The translations under genes were made by a program, and so were the position numbers. This document shows positions 25,438 to 35,993 of a stretch of 64,000 nucleotides of DNA, piece after piece. The stretch is from the NCBI RefSeq assembly GCF_028290495.1, contig NZ_JAQGJT010000069.1, positions 1 through 64,000 of the forward strand. The letters run 5' to 3'. The notes under the pieces were generated by a model. The model ran no database searches. It was not told where the DNA came from and saw only the letters and a list, made by a program, of their open reading frames with translations. This stretch comes from Tardiphaga sp. Its GTDB lineage: Bacteria > Pseudomonadota > Alphaproteobacteria > Rhizobiales > Xanthobacteraceae. Positions within the stretch are counted from its first letter, which is position 1; each line of letters starts with the position of its first letter.

Positions 25438-25957
25438 CACAAGCCCGCTCTGCGCACTGATCGTGATGGGCGTCTCCGGCTCCGGCAAGAGCACGGTCGC
25501 CGCCAGGCTCGCCGAACGGATCGGTTGGGATTTCGCGGACGGCGACGGCTTTCATCCCGCGGCCAACGTCGCCAGGATGAGCGCCGGCCAGCCCTTGACC
25601 GACGACGACCGCTGGCCATGGCTGCAGGCGATCGCCGACGCCATCGACAAGGTTTCTGACTCTGGCGGCCGTCTGGTCGTTGCCTGCTCCGCGCTGAAGC
25701 GCGCCTATCGCGACGTACTGGTGCATGGCCGCGACGACGTTCGCATCGTCTATCTCGACGGCAGTCGGGAATTGATCGAGAGCCGCATGACTGCGCGCAA
25801 GGATCATTTCATGCCGACCAGCTTGCTCGACAGCCAGTTCGCCACGCTGGAACCGCCGGGGCCGGACGAACGACCGATCGTGGTATCGATCGACGCTTCG
25901 GTCGAGGCGATCATCGATGCTATCGTCGGACAAATTCAGAACAGGACGATTTCATGA
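25430..25957 (+). CDS. gntK: Gluconokinase
   Basis: 175 residues from a GTG within the pgl 3' end; an ATG-initiated longer frame is out of context. P-loop MGVSGSGKSTVAARLAERIG, then FADGDGFHPAANVARMSAGQ and PLTDDDRWPWLQAIADAI, and CSALKRAYRDVLV, all characteristic of the GntK/IdnK family. It phosphorylates gluconate, feeding 6-phosphogluconate to Gnd. With a PQQ sugar dehydrogenase locus nearby, periplasmic gluconate could be one source (inference). Confidence 0.95.
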   Translation: MADTSPLCALIVMGVSGSGKSTVAARLAERIGWDFADGDGFHPAANVARMSAGQPLTDDDRWPWLQAIADAIDKVSDSGGRLVVACSALKRAYRDVLVHGRDDVRIVYLDGSRELIESRMTARKDHFMPTSLLDSQFATLEPPGPDERPIVVSIDASVEAIIDAIVGQIQNRTIS

Positions 25958-26766
25958 CCCGTATCGCGCTCGTTGTCTCCGATGTCGATGGAACGATGGT
26001 GACAAAGGACAAACGGTTGACCGACAAGGTCCGGGCAGCCGTGCAGAAGCTGCACGACGCCGGCATCGGCTTCACCATCACGTCGAGCCGCCCGCCGGTC
26101 GGTATGCGCTTCCTGATCGAACCGCTCGGCATCACCCTGCCGATTGGCCCTTTCAACGGCAGTTCGATGGTCGATGGCCAGTTGAAGGCCATTACGCAGC
26201 ATCTGATTCCGCAGGCGGCCGCGCAGCGCGCTATCGAAGTGTTGGACCAATACGGCGTCGATGTCTGGATGTTCACCAACGACGAATGGCTGATCAAGCG
26301 CGACGACGGCAAATATGTCCCGCACGAACAGGATACCATCCAGCACGATCCGGTCGTGGTCGCTGACTTCGCGCCGTATCTCGCCAAAGCCTGCAAGATC
26401 GTCGGCGCCAGCAAGGACTTTGCCCTGCTGGAGCGCTGTGAAGTCGCTATGCAGCAGGCGCTCGGCGACAGCGCCGTCGCGGTGCGTTCGCAGCACTACT
26501 ATCTCGACATCACCCCGCCCGGGCAGAACAAGGGCACCTTCGTGACCGCAATGGCGCAGCGCCTCGGCATTACCACCGATGCCATCGCCACCGTCGGCGA
26601 CATGCAGAACGATCTTCCGATGTTCAAGGTGTCCGGCATGTCGATCGCGATGGGCAATGCGACGGACGACGTCAAGGCGCAGGCGACGGACGTCACGACC
26701 TCGAATGAGGAAGACGGATTTGCCGGCGCGGTGGAGATGATCCTGCGACGGAATGCAGCAATCTAG
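25954..26766 (+). CDS. HAD-family phosphatase (Cof-type, subclass IIB)
   Basis: 270 residues; ATG overlaps the gluconokinase stop by 4 bp. Motif I VVSDVDGTMVTKDKRLT (nucleophile DxD), motif II TSSRPPVG and motif IV VGDMQNDLPMFKVSGMSIAM are intact, with a IIB-type cap between about residues 85 and 190. It should dephosphorylate a sugar phosphate or similar small molecule; the position at the end of the pentose phosphate operon suggests a phosphosugar. Its stop lies 6 bp from the convergent GH15 gene end. Confidence 0.9.
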   Translation: MTRIALVVSDVDGTMVTKDKRLTDKVRAAVQKLHDAGIGFTITSSRPPVGMRFLIEPLGITLPIGPFNGSSMVDGQLKAITQHLIPQAAAQRAIEVLDQYGVDVWMFTNDEWLIKRDDGKYVPHEQDTIQHDPVVVADFAPYLAKACKIVGASKDFALLERCEVAMQQALGDSAVAVRSQHYYLDITPPGQNKGTFVTAMAQRLGITTDAIATVGDMQNDLPMFKVSGMSIAMGNATDDVKAQATDVTTSNEEDGFAGAVEMILRRNAAI

Positions 26767-26772
26767 GCGCCG

Positions 26773-28572
26773 TTACTCCGCCCGCTGCATCTTCTTCTCC
26801 GCGTCCCGCTTCGCGCCGCCGAGATTGTGCGCGGTGTTGACCAGCGCGATATGCGTCAGCGCCTGCGGAAAATTGCCGGTCTGGCGCTTCGCGATGGAGT
26901 CATATTCCTCCGCCAGCAACCCGACATCATTGGCGATGCCGACGACGCGGTCGAACAAATCTTGCGCCTTGGCGATCGCGCCAGCCAGGATATAGGCATC
27001 CGCCAGCCACAGGCTGCAGGCCAGGAAGGCGCCTTCGATCGGCTGCTTCTCGCCAGACACCTCGCGCGGGTCGTGGCGCAGCACGAAACCGTCGCGCAGC
27101 AAATGGCGTTCGGTGGCGGCGATGGTGCCCTGAATGCGCGGGTCGGACGCCGGCAGAAAACCGACCGACGGCAGCAGCAGGTTGCTGGCGTCCAGCGTAT
27201 CGGCGCCGTAAAATTTCACGAAGGTGTTCTGGCTGCGATCAAAGCCCTTCTCGCAGATGTCGCGGTGGATGGTGTCGCGCAAGCGGCGCCAGTCATCCAG
27301 CGGGCCCTCAAGGCCGAATGTCTCCGCGCTCTTGATGCCCTTGTCGAATGCGACCCAGCACATCACCTTCGAGAACACATAATGCTGGCCGTCGCCGCGG
27401 ATCTCCCAGATGCCGTGGTCGGGCTGCTCCCAGACGCTGGCCAGATGCTCCAGCACCTTGAGCTCAATCGCCCAGGTACCGCCGTCGAGCTGCAGCTTCG
27501 CGATGCGCGACTGGTGGAAGGCATCGATGAGTTCGCCATAAACGTCGAGCTGCAATTGCGCGTGCGCGGCATTGCCGATGCGCACCGGCTGCGCGCCCTC
27601 ATAGCCCGGCAGCCAGTCCGCCTCCCATTCCAGCAGGCGGCGCTGCCCCATGATGCCGTACATGATCTGCACCTCGGCCGGCGACCCCGCCGCCGCGCGC
27701 AGCAACCAGTTGTGCCAGGCCGAAGCTTCCTCGGTGTAACCCGAATTCATCAGCGCCAGCAGCGTGAAGGTGGCGTCGCGCAGCCAGCAGTAGCGGTAGT
27801 CCCAGTTCCTGGTGCCGCCGAGTTTTTCCGGCAGCGATGTGGTGGGGGCTGCGACGATGCCGCCGGACGGCGCATAGGTCAGCGCCTTCAGCGTGATCAG
27901 CGAGCGCATCACCAGATCGCGGCTTTCGCCGTGACAGGTGCAGCGGCCGCTCCAATCCAGCCAGAACGCCTCGGTATCCTTTAGCGCATCGTCTGCATTA
28001 ATGGGCGCTGGCACCTTCAGGTGCGAAGGGCCATAGGTCAGCACGAACGGCACGGACTCGCCGGCCCCTACCTCGAATTCGGCGACCGTGGTGAGATCCT
28101 CGCCGTGGGTCTCGACCGGCGTGCGCAGCACCGCCATGTCGGGCCCGCAGATGCCGAGCAGCGCGCCGTCGTCCTGTCGCTTGACCCAGGGAATGTTGAC
28201 GCCGAAACCGAAGCGTTCCACCAGATCCATCCGCAGCTTGACGCGGCCCGTGTCCCCGCGAACGATGCGAACGATGTCCGAAGCGGCGCCGCGCGGCGGC
28301 ATGAAGTCGATCAGCGTGACGGCGCCGTCGGCGGTCTCGAAGGTGGTTTCCAGGATCAGCGTGTCGCCGCGATAGCGCCGCGTGCAGTTTACGAGCTCGG
28401 CCAGCGGAGCGATCTGCCAGTGGCCGTGCTTTTTGTCACCGAGCATCGCGCTGAAGCAGGCGTCGGAATCGAAGGCCGGCCAGCACAGCCAGTCGATCGA
28501 ACCGTTGCGGCTCACCAGCGCGGCGGTTTCGCAATCGCCGATCAGCGCGTAGTCCTCGATGCGGCCCGGCAA
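26773..28572 (-). CDS. Glycoside hydrolase family 15 protein (glucoamylase/trehalase-like)
   Basis: About 599 residues from a TTG one base after the malQ stop, which reproduces the usual family start (PGRIEDYALIGDCETAALVS). In-frame ATGs at 28620-28635 would extend it into malQ. The amino-terminal trehalase-type domain is followed by the (alpha/alpha)6 barrel with GGTRNWDYRYCWLRDATFTL and, near the end, GAFLACSLWLADAYILAG. These enzymes release glucose from alpha-glucans or, in some actinobacterial members, cleave trehalose; the neighbourhood fits either. No signal peptide, so cytoplasmic. It is co-transcribed with malQ, probably from the stress-type promoter at 30603-30627. Confidence 0.88.
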   Translation of the reverse strand: MPGRIEDYALIGDCETAALVSRNGSIDWLCWPAFDSDACFSAMLGDKKHGHWQIAPLAELVNCTRRYRGDTLILETTFETADGAVTLIDFMPPRGAASDIVRIVRGDTGRVKLRMDLVERFGFGVNIPWVKRQDDGALLGICGPDMAVLRTPVETHGEDLTTVAEFEVGAGESVPFVLTYGPSHLKVPAPINADDALKDTEAFWLDWSGRCTCHGESRDLVMRSLITLKALTYAPSGGIVAAPTTSLPEKLGGTRNWDYRYCWLRDATFTLLALMNSGYTEEASAWHNWLLRAAAGSPAEVQIMYGIMGQRRLLEWEADWLPGYEGAQPVRIGNAAHAQLQLDVYGELIDAFHQSRIAKLQLDGGTWAIELKVLEHLASVWEQPDHGIWEIRGDGQHYVFSKVMCWVAFDKGIKSAETFGLEGPLDDWRRLRDTIHRDICEKGFDRSQNTFVKFYGADTLDASNLLLPSVGFLPASDPRIQGTIAATERHLLRDGFVLRHDPREVSGEKQPIEGAFLACSLWLADAYILAGAIAKAQDLFDRVVGIANDVGLLAEEYDSIAKRQTGNFPQALTHIALVNTAHNLGGAKRDAEKKMQRAE

Positions 28573-28573
28573 C

Positions 28574-30523
28574 TCAGGCGACCTGCGGCGAACGATCGCC
28601 GGTTGCGTCCCGCAACGCATTGACATCGATCGCATCGGCGATTGCTTCCACCGTGACCGGCAGGCGCTGCCGCCAGTTCGGGTGCTCGTCGATGGTGCCG
28701 GGAATGTTGGGCTGGTCGATGACGCCGAGCAGGTCCTCCATCGCGACGGCCAGCATCCGCGTCGATGTCAGCGACAGGAACCGGAGCACGCCGTAGAGGT
28801 CGGCGTTCTCGATACCATGCTGGCGCAGCGCGTCGCCGAGCTTCTCGATGGCGTAACGCCGGGCGTCGTCGCTTTCGCCGGGGTCGATGCCGAGCCCGCG
28901 CTTCATGACCAGATCGGCATAGCTGCGCCAGCCGGCCAGCGTCGGCAGATCGTGGGTATTGAAGGTCACCAACGCATTGGTGGCATATTGGTCGACATCG
29001 CGGAACGCGCCACGGTCGTCGCGCTCGAACATCATCACCAGATACGACCAGATGCCCCAGCCGCCGAGTTCGTCGCGAAAACCGTCCGGCACGGTGCCCA
29101 GGTCCTCGCCGATCACCACACAATTATTGGCGACGCTTTCCTGCGCCGTCACCGCCAGCAGCGCCTGCAGCGGCATCTTCACATAGGCACCGTTGTCGGC
29201 GGCGTAGTCGTGCGGCACGACGTAAAGACGGTTGAGACCGAGCACGTGATCGAGCCGGACCGCGCCGGCATAGCGCATCGACGCGCGCAACATCGCCTTG
29301 TAGGGCGCAAACGACGTCGTCTCCAGTCCCGCCCCGTTGAAGCCGGCCAGGCCCCAGTTCTGGCCGGCGGGCTGCAACGCATCCGGCGGCGCGCCGATCG
29401 ACAGGTGGCGCGAGACAGCAACCTGTTCATTCCAGGCATCGAAGCCGCCGCTCTGCACGCCGACGGCGACGTCGAGATACAGCCCGACCTTCATGCCGAG
29501 CTTGGCCGTCAACTCATGGCATGCCTTGAGCTGGAGATCGGCATTCCATTGCACGTATTCGATGAAGGCGACTTCTTTGGCGTCGTGCCCCGCGCGCAAA
29601 CGGGCACATTGTTCATCATCGGGGTGCTGGAATTCCGCCGGCCAGTCCCACCACGCCGTCTGGAGTTTGTGCCGCAGCATCTCGAAACAGGCAAAGCGCG
29701 TCAGCAGCGGCGCGCGCTCGGCACGAAACGCCGCGAAAGCGATCTGGCGCGTGGAAGCCGGATCGGCGTTGAAGATCTCGAAGGCTGCGCGCAACGCAGC
29801 CGTCTTGGCGGCAGCGACTTCGACATAGTCAACGAACCGGCTGGCGCGCAGCCCGGCCAGCCTATCGCCGTTATTACTGGCGACGAATTCCGGCAGCACC
29901 TCGACGTCGATATACAGCGGGTTGAGAAAAAGCCGACTGTTCGGCGAATACGGGCTGCATTCGGCCGGCCGGTCGTCGAACAGAGCGTGCAGCGGGTTGA
30001 GGCCTATGCCGGCGGCGCCGATGTCGGCGGCCATCGCGATCAGGGTCTGCAGGTCGGTGAAATCGCCCATACCCCAGTTGCGCTCGGAACGCAGGCCGTA
30101 GAGTTGGACGGCAAGGATCCAGGAACGGTCGAACGCGCCGGGAAATGCCTTGGCGGGCGTGACGATCAAGGCGGCTTCCTCAGAAAACAGCGATGCGTCG
30201 GTTAACCGCAATCGCCAGACACCGATCGGCAGGTCGAGCGGCCACAGGATACTGCGGTCCCCGGTCTCGCCTTCGGCGAGGACCCTGGCCCCGTCCACAA
30301 TCTCCCACTTCAGCGGGAAGCGGGCGGCCTCCGTCAGGTAGGTCCGCTCGGCCTGCCCCGCGCGCACCACGACGGTGCCCGAGATGAAGCGATGCCGGGT
30401 GCGTGCCGGAATGGCATCAAGGATGATCTTCAGGGCCGCGGCATCGGTGGTGTGCCAGTGCCCCTGCCCGTCGTGAAAACCAGTCTGAATCCCAAGTTCT
30501 TCGGCTTTGGTGAAGACGTCCAT
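28574..30523 (-). CDS. malQ: 4-alpha-glucanotransferase (amylomaltase)
   Basis: 649 residues from the ATG at 30523 (MDVFTKAEELGIQTGFHDGQ); a start 9 codons earlier is possible. GH77 motifs are LYGLRSERNWGMGDFTDLQT, the nucleophile region VRLDHVLGLNRLYVVP, acid/base VVIGEDLGTVPDGFR and TFNTHDLPTLAGW. It transfers maltosyl and longer units between glucans, releasing glucose. It is divergent from glgE, and the intergenic region holds back-to-back candidate EcfG promoters. Confidence 0.94.
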   Translation of the reverse strand: MDVFTKAEELGIQTGFHDGQGHWHTTDAAALKIILDAIPARTRHRFISGTVVVRAGQAERTYLTEAARFPLKWEIVDGARVLAEGETGDRSILWPLDLPIGVWRLRLTDASLFSEEAALIVTPAKAFPGAFDRSWILAVQLYGLRSERNWGMGDFTDLQTLIAMAADIGAAGIGLNPLHALFDDRPAECSPYSPNSRLFLNPLYIDVEVLPEFVASNNGDRLAGLRASRFVDYVEVAAAKTAALRAAFEIFNADPASTRQIAFAAFRAERAPLLTRFACFEMLRHKLQTAWWDWPAEFQHPDDEQCARLRAGHDAKEVAFIEYVQWNADLQLKACHELTAKLGMKVGLYLDVAVGVQSGGFDAWNEQVAVSRHLSIGAPPDALQPAGQNWGLAGFNGAGLETTSFAPYKAMLRASMRYAGAVRLDHVLGLNRLYVVPHDYAADNGAYVKMPLQALLAVTAQESVANNCVVIGEDLGTVPDGFRDELGGWGIWSYLVMMFERDDRGAFRDVDQYATNALVTFNTHDLPTLAGWRSYADLVMKRGLGIDPGESDDARRYAIEKLGDALRQHGIENADLYGVLRFLSLTSTRMLAVAMEDLLGVIDQPNIPGTIDEHPNWRQRLPVTVEAIADAIDVNALRDATGDRSPQVA

Positions 30524-30602
30524 TCGGGCACATTCTTTGCAACGCAACAATGACGGATCGTCGCGAAATTTGTGAATTTAAGGAAGAGGATAGCGATTTT
30601 TC

Positions 30603-30627
30603 AACGCTTCTGCCTAAGCTCGGTTCC
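30603..30627 (-). promoter_or_regulatory. Candidate EcfG-type promoter for malQ and the GH15 gene
   Basis: Read on the minus strand: GGAAC (30627-30623), 16-bp spacer, CGTT (30606-30603), a perfect match to the EcfG general-stress consensus. It lies 80 bp before the malQ start. Confidence 0.65.
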
Positions 30628-30631
30628 CGAT

Positions 30632-30657
30632 GGAACTAACGCCTGTCACGAGGCTTT
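30632..30657 (+). promoter_or_regulatory. Weaker candidate EcfG-type promoter for the glgE operon
   Basis: GGAAC at 30632-30636, 17-bp spacer, CTTT at 30654-30657. The -35 box is the mirror image of the malQ one, separated by 4 bp (GTTCC-cgat-GGAAC), so two divergent promoters would be back to back. The -10 box departs from CGTT by one base. Confidence 0.4.
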
Positions 30658-30726
30658 GTATATGATCGCCCCGTCTCTATTCCGCAACTCGAATTGGGAC
30701 GACATCCTCATGTCGATGGCCTCACC

Positions 30727-32679
30727 GTGAACAAAACCACCCAGATCGTCGAAGGCGTCGCAGCCGGCGGCGCCTTCCATATCGAAAACATTTATCCGAT
30801 CATCGACGGCGGCCGCTTTCCCATCAAGCGGATCGCCGGCGAACCAATCGAGGTGTCTGCCGACCTGTACCGCGACGGCCATGAGATCATCGCCGCCGCC
30901 ATCGTCTGGCGCCGCGAGCAGGACCGCAACTGGAATCGCACGCCCATGACGCTGGAGATCAATGACCGCTGGGGCGGCTCGTTCACTCCGGATGCCATCG
31001 GCCGCCACGTCTATGCCGTCGAGGCCTGGACCGACGAATTCTCCACCTGGCGCCACGGTTTCGAGCTGAAGCTGAAGGCCGGCCAGGACGTCACGCTGGA
31101 TGCGCTAGAAGGCGCAGGCCTGATGACCAAGGCGCAGTCCGGCGGGCCGGAAGCCTCGGCTGTGATCGTGCAGCAATGCGAGAACTATTTGCAGACCGGC
31201 GATACCGCGCCGCTGCTCGCGCCCGTACTGCGCAACGCGATGGGCGAGGCGCAGTCGCGCCCGGATCTCACGCGCTCGCCATTGCTGCCGCTGATGATCG
31301 ACCGCGAGCGTGCGCGCAACGGCGCGTGGTACGAGATGGTGCCGCGCAGCCAGAGCCAGGTCGAGGGCCAGCACGGCACCTTCCGCGACTGCATCGCGCG
31401 GCTGCCGGACGTCGCTGCGATGGGTTTTGACGTGGTCTATTTCACGCCGATCCATCCGATCGGCGTGACCAACCGCAAGGGCAAGAACAATGCGCTGACC
31501 GCCGCGCCCGGCGATGTCGGTAGCCCCTACGCCATCGGCGGCGTGGAGGGCGGCCACGACGCCATCCATCCCGAACTCGGCACGATGGACGACTTTCAAG
31601 CCTTCATCGCGGCATGCACGACGCTCGACATGGAAGTGGCGATCGACGTCGCCGTGCAGTGCTCGCCGGATCATCCGTGGATCACCGAGCATCCGGACTG
31701 GTTCAAGCGCCGGCCCGACGGCACGATGAAATATGCCGAGAATCCGCCGAAGCGCTACGAGGACATCCACAATCCCGACTTCACCTGCGACGACGCGGGA
31801 TCGCTGTGGAATGCGCTGCGCGACGTGATCCTGTTCTGGGCCGATCACGGCGTGAAGATTTTTCGCATCGACAATCCACATACCAAGCCGTTGCGTTTCT
31901 GGGAGTGGATGATCCACGAAGTCCAGATCAAGCACCCCGACGCGCTGTTCCTGGCCGAGGCGTTCACCAAACCGAAGCTGATGAAGGGGCTGGCCAAGCT
32001 CGGCTTCTCGCAATCGTACACGTATTTCACGTGGCGAACCGAGAAGTGGGAGATCGAGCAGTATCTCAACGAGCTGTGCGGCTATCCGGAGCGCGACTTC
32101 TATCGCCCGAACTTCTTCGTCAACACGCCGGACATCCTGCCATATCACCTGCAGTCCGGCGAGGCGTGGGTGTTCAAGGCGCGCGTCGCGCTGGCCGCTT
32201 CGCTGTCATCGACCTATGGCATCTACAACGGCTTCGAACTGATCGAACACGAGGCTATTGCGGGCAAGGAAGAATACCTGAATTCGGAGAAATACGAGAT
32301 CAAGACCCGCGACTGGGACGCGCCCGGCAACATCAAGCCGTATATCCGCGAACTCAACATGGCCCGCCGCGCCAACAAGGCGCTGCAGCAGACCAGTAAC
32401 CTGCGTTTCCTCGCGGTGGATGACGTCAACGTCATCGGCTTCGTCAAGGAGTCGGTCGATCACAGCAACCTGGTGGCCGGCGCAATCTCGCTGTCGCGCG
32501 ACGTCCACGAGGTCTGGCTGCCGATCAACAGCCAGGTCATGGTCGATGGCGAGCGCCGCGACATCGCGGCGGTCGAGAATATCGTGACCGGGGAGCGCCA
32601 TCCCATCGAGTGGGGCGGCCTTCGTATCCGCATCGATCCCATGCGCGACCCCGCCATCTTCTTCCGCTGCCTCGCCTGA
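30727..32679 (+). CDS. glgE: Alpha-1,4-glucan:maltose-1-phosphate maltosyltransferase
   Basis: About 650 residues from a GTG at 30727; a TTG at 30694 gives 11 more residues. The start NKTTQIVEGVAAGGAFHIEN leads into the amino-terminal domain, then the GH13 barrel with DVVYFTPIHPIGVTNRKGKN, nucleophile Asp in KIFRIDNPHTKPLRFWEWM and acid Glu in ALFLAEAFTKPK. GlgE adds the maltosyl unit of maltose-1-phosphate to alpha-glucans. The donor is made by TreS-Mak, encoded by the next gene 11 bp downstream. First gene of a six-gene operon. Confidence 0.94.
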   Translation: MNKTTQIVEGVAAGGAFHIENIYPIIDGGRFPIKRIAGEPIEVSADLYRDGHEIIAAAIVWRREQDRNWNRTPMTLEINDRWGGSFTPDAIGRHVYAVEAWTDEFSTWRHGFELKLKAGQDVTLDALEGAGLMTKAQSGGPEASAVIVQQCENYLQTGDTAPLLAPVLRNAMGEAQSRPDLTRSPLLPLMIDRERARNGAWYEMVPRSQSQVEGQHGTFRDCIARLPDVAAMGFDVVYFTPIHPIGVTNRKGKNNALTAAPGDVGSPYAIGGVEGGHDAIHPELGTMDDFQAFIAACTTLDMEVAIDVAVQCSPDHPWITEHPDWFKRRPDGTMKYAENPPKRYEDIHNPDFTCDDAGSLWNALRDVILFWADHGVKIFRIDNPHTKPLRFWEWMIHEVQIKHPDALFLAEAFTKPKLMKGLAKLGFSQSYTYFTWRTEKWEIEQYLNELCGYPERDFYRPNFFVNTPDILPYHLQSGEAWVFKARVALAASLSSTYGIYNGFELIEHEAIAGKEEYLNSEKYEIKTRDWDAPGNIKPYIRELNMARRANKALQQTSNLRFLAVDDVNVIGFVKESVDHSNLVAGAISLSRDVHEVWLPINSQVMVDGERRDIAAVENIVTGERHPIEWGGLRIRIDPMRDPAIFFRCLA

Positions 32680-32690
32680 AAGCGCCCGAC

Positions 32691-35600
32691 ATGAACGTGA
32701 TGACCAAGACCGACTCGACTTTAACGCCGGGCGCCAAGGATGATCACCTGTGGTACAAGGACGCGATTATCTACCAGCTGCATGTGAAGGCTTTCGCAGA
32801 CAGCAACAATGATGGCATTGGCGACTTCGCCGGCCTCACCGAAAAGCTCGATTACCTGCAGGAGCTGGGCGTCACCGCTCTGTGGCTGATGCCGTTCTAC
32901 CCGTCGCCGGGCCGCGACGACGGCTATGACATCGCCGATTACGGTTCGATCCATCCCGATTTCGGCACCATGAAGGATTTTCGCCGCTTCATCACCGAAG
33001 CCAAGCGGCGCGGCCTGCGCGTCATCACAGAGCTGGTCATCAATCACACCTCGGACCAGCACGACTGGTTCAAACGCGCGCGGCGCAGCCCCGCCGGCTC
33101 CAGCGCCCGCGACTGGTATGTCTGGAGCGACAGCGACAAGAAGTACGATGGCACCCGGATCATCTTCACAGACACCGAAAAATCGAACTGGACCTGGGAC
33201 CCGGAAGCGAAAGCCTATTACTGGCACCGCTTCTTCTCGCATCAGCCGGACCTGAACTTCGACAATCCGCGCGTCGTTTCCGCCGTCGTGCAGGTGATGA
33301 AGCGATGGCTCGACGCCGGCGTCGACGGCTTCCGTCTCGACGCGATCCCCTATCTGGTCGAGCGCGACGGCACCAACAACGAGAACCTGCCCGAGACCCA
33401 CAAGGTCATCAAGCACCTGCGCGCCGAACTCGACGCCTACGCGCCGGGCAAGCTGCTGCTCGCCGAGGCCAACCAGTGGCCGGAAGACGTGCAGGAATAC
33501 TTCGGCGACAGCGACGAATGCCACATGGCGTATCATTTCCCGCTGATGCCGCGCATCTACATGGCGATCGCGCAGGAAGACCGCTTCCCGATCACCGACA
33601 TCCTGCGTCAGACGCCGGACATTCCGGCAGACTGCCAGTGGGCCATGTTCCTGCGCAACCATGACGAGCTGACGCTGGAAATGGTCACCGACGTCGAGCG
33701 CGATTACCTGTGGTCGACCTACGCCAACGATCCGCGCGCCCGCATCAACGTCGGTATCCGCCGCCGCCTCGCGCCGCTGATGGACAACGACCGCCGCAAG
33801 ATCGAGCTGATGAATTCGCTGCTGATGTCATTCCCCGGCACGCCCGTGATCTATTACGGCGACGAGATCGGCATGGGCGACAACATCTATCTCGGCGACC
33901 GCAACGGCGTGCGCACGCCGATGCAGTGGAGCCCGGACCGCAACGGCGGCTTCTCCCGCGCCGACCCCGCGCGGCTCTATGCCCCAACCATCATGGATCC
34001 CGTCTACGGCTACGAGTCCGTCAACGTCGAGGCGCAGTCGCGCTCGCTGTCGTCGCAGCTTTCCGCGACGCGGCGGCTGATGGCAGTGCGCAAGTCAACG
34101 CTGGCCTTTGGCCGCGGCACCATGACCTTCATCCGCCCGACCAACCGCTCGGTGCTGAGCTACGTCCGGCAGTTTGGCGACGAGGTCATCCTGTGCGTCG
34201 CCAACCTGTCGCGCACGGCGCAAGCGACCGAACTTGATCTGTCGCCGTGGAAGGAGCGCGTGCCGCGCGAAATGCTCGGCCGCAACAAATTCCCGCCGAT
34301 CGGCGAGCTGCCCTACATGCTCACCATGGCGCCCTACGGCTTCTACTGGTTCATGCTGGAAGAGCGCGACGTTTCCGAACACACCCAGCCCGCCGTGGTG
34401 CCGGAATTCGAGACGCTGGTGGTGCCGCTCGGCGCCACCTGGATGTCGCTCGAACGCACCCGCGGCGTATTCGAGAACGACGTATTACCCGCCCATCTGG
34501 CGCGCACGCGCTGGTTCCCGGAGCGCTCCGCCAAGGCGATCAAGGCAACGCTGACCTCGGCGGTGCCGTTCTGCGACATCGGCGACAACCGGCCGTGGCT
34601 GGCATTTTTCGAAACCACGCAGCGCGGCGTACCGACGCGATACGTGTTGCCGATGCAGATCGAATGGGTGCGCTTTGATCGCGAACGTTACAATCCGCGC
34701 GCCTTCGCGGCGGTCCGCCAGGGCGCCCGCGAAGGCACGCTGCTGGATGTCGCCACCGACCAGATTTTCATCGCCCTGTTGCTGCACAACCTGCACCGCG
34801 CGCTGACTGTCGAGAACGAGGACGGCAGCGCACGCCTGGAGTTCAGGCCGACCACCAAGCTGACGGAGCGGCCGTTCCGCCAGCCGCTCAGCATCCGCGC
34901 GGTCGAGACCGAACAATCCAACTCGACGGCGCTGGTGGACAACGATTATGTCGTGAAGCTGTACCGCAAGTTGCAAACCGGCATCAATCCGGAGATCGAG
35001 GTCGGCCGCTTCCTCACCGACGTCGCCGGCTATGCCAACACCCCGGCGCTGCTCGGCAGCGTCGAACTGATCGAAGGCGACCAGCCAAGCGCGATCGCTA
35101 TCATTCACGCGTTCGTGCAGAATCAGGGCGACGCGTGGACGGTCACCTCGGCCTATCTCGACCGCTTCGTTGACGAGCAGAAGATGCTCGCCAACGGCGA
35201 CGAACTTGCCCAGAGCGACGAGCAGGTGCCGTATCTGCGTTACATGGTGCAAACCGGCCGCCGGGTCGCCGAGATGCACATGGCGCTGGCCAGCTGCGAC
35301 AACGTCGAGGGATTTGCGCCCGAGCCAAATGCGCCGGAGGATGTGCAGCTATGGATCGAGGAGATCATGGCGCGCGCCGAGATCGCCTTCGACGACATGC
35401 AGCAGCGCCGCGCCGGCGCGAAAGAGTCCGACCGGGAGATGATCGACCAGATGCTGGCGCTGCGTACCGGCTTGCGCGAGCGTCTGGCAGCTTTTCTGCC
35501 GGATGACATCGACGGGCTGAAGATCCGCCATCACGGCGACTTCCATCTGGGCCAGATGCTGATCGTCAAGGACGACATCTTCGTCATCGATTTCGAGGGC

Positions 35601-35993
35601 GAACCGCGCCGTCCGATCGCCGAGCGTCGCCGCAAGGCGCCGGCGGCGCGCGACGTCGCGGGCCTGATCCGCTCGATCGACTATTCGGTGACGGCGGCGC
35701 TAGAACGCGCGCTCAAGGTCGCCCCGGACGAAACCGGCAGATTGGCCGCGGCGCTCGACGGTTGGCGGGAACGGGCAACGACGGCATTCGTTGGTGCCTA
35801 TCGCGATACCTTGACCGATCCGCGGCTGTGGCCCGCCGATCCCGCCAAGGCCGAAGGCATGATGAACTTTTTCCTGCTGGAAAAAGCGTTCTACGAGATC
35901 GAATACGAACTTGCGCACCGGCCGGACTGGCTACGCGTTCCGCTAGCCGGCACGTTGCGTATACTGAATCAGCACTCTGAGGACGTTACATGA
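32691..35993 (+). CDS. treS: Trehalose synthase fused to maltokinase (TreS-Mak)
   Basis: 1100 residues. Residues about 15-555 are trehalose synthase (GH13): [20 protein letters not shown], nucleophile Asp in [16 protein letters not shown], Glu in [12 protein letters not shown] and Asp in [13 protein letters not shown]. The rest (about 590-1100) is a Mak/Pep2-type maltokinase with kinase motifs [19 protein letters not shown] and [11 protein letters not shown]. TreS interconverts trehalose and maltose; the kinase makes maltose-1-phosphate from maltose and ATP, committing flux to GlgE. The fusion replaces the separate TreS and Mak proteins of mycobacteria. Overlaps glgB by 4 bp. Confidence 0.94.
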   Translation: MNVMTKTDSTLTPGAKDDHLWYKDAIIYQLHVKAFADSNNDGIGDFAGLTEKLDYLQELGVTALWLMPFYPSPGRDDGYDIADYGSIHPDFGTMKDFRRFITEAKRRGLRVITELVINHTSDQHDWFKRARRSPAGSSARDWYVWSDSDKKYDGTRIIFTDTEKSNWTWDPEAKAYYWHRFFSHQPDLNFDNPRVVSAVVQVMKRWLDAGVDGFRLDAIPYLVERDGTNNENLPETHKVIKHLRAELDAYAPGKLLLAEANQWPEDVQEYFGDSDECHMAYHFPLMPRIYMAIAQEDRFPITDILRQTPDIPADCQWAMFLRNHDELTLEMVTDVERDYLWSTYANDPRARINVGIRRRLAPLMDNDRRKIELMNSLLMSFPGTPVIYYGDEIGMGDNIYLGDRNGVRTPMQWSPDRNGGFSRADPARLYAPTIMDPVYGYESVNVEAQSRSLSSQLSATRRLMAVRKSTLAFGRGTMTFIRPTNRSVLSYVRQFGDEVILCVANLSRTAQATELDLSPWKERVPREMLGRNKFPPIGELPYMLTMAPYGFYWFMLEERDVSEHTQPAVVPEFETLVVPLGATWMSLERTRGVFENDVLPAHLARTRWFPERSAKAIKATLTSAVPFCDIGDNRPWLAFFETTQRGVPTRYVLPMQIEWVRFDRERYNPRAFAAVRQGAREGTLLDVATDQIFIALLLHNLHRALTVENEDGSARLEFRPTTKLTERPFRQPLSIRAVETEQSNSTALVDNDYVVKLYRKLQTGINPEIEVGRFLTDVAGYANTPALLGSVELIEGDQPSAIAIIHAFVQNQGDAWTVTSAYLDRFVDEQKMLANGDELAQSDEQVPYLRYMVQTGRRVAEMHMALASCDNVEGFAPEPNAPEDVQLWIEEIMARAEIAFDDMQQRRAGAKESDREMIDQMLALRTGLRERLAAFLPDDIDGLKIRHHGDFHLGQMLIVKDDIFVIDFEGEPRRPIAERRRKAPAARDVAGLIRSIDYSVTAALERALKVAPDETGRLAAALDGWRERATTAFVGAYRDTLTDPRLWPADPAKAEGMMNFFLLEKAFYEIEYELAHRPDWLRVPLAGTLRILNQHSEDVT

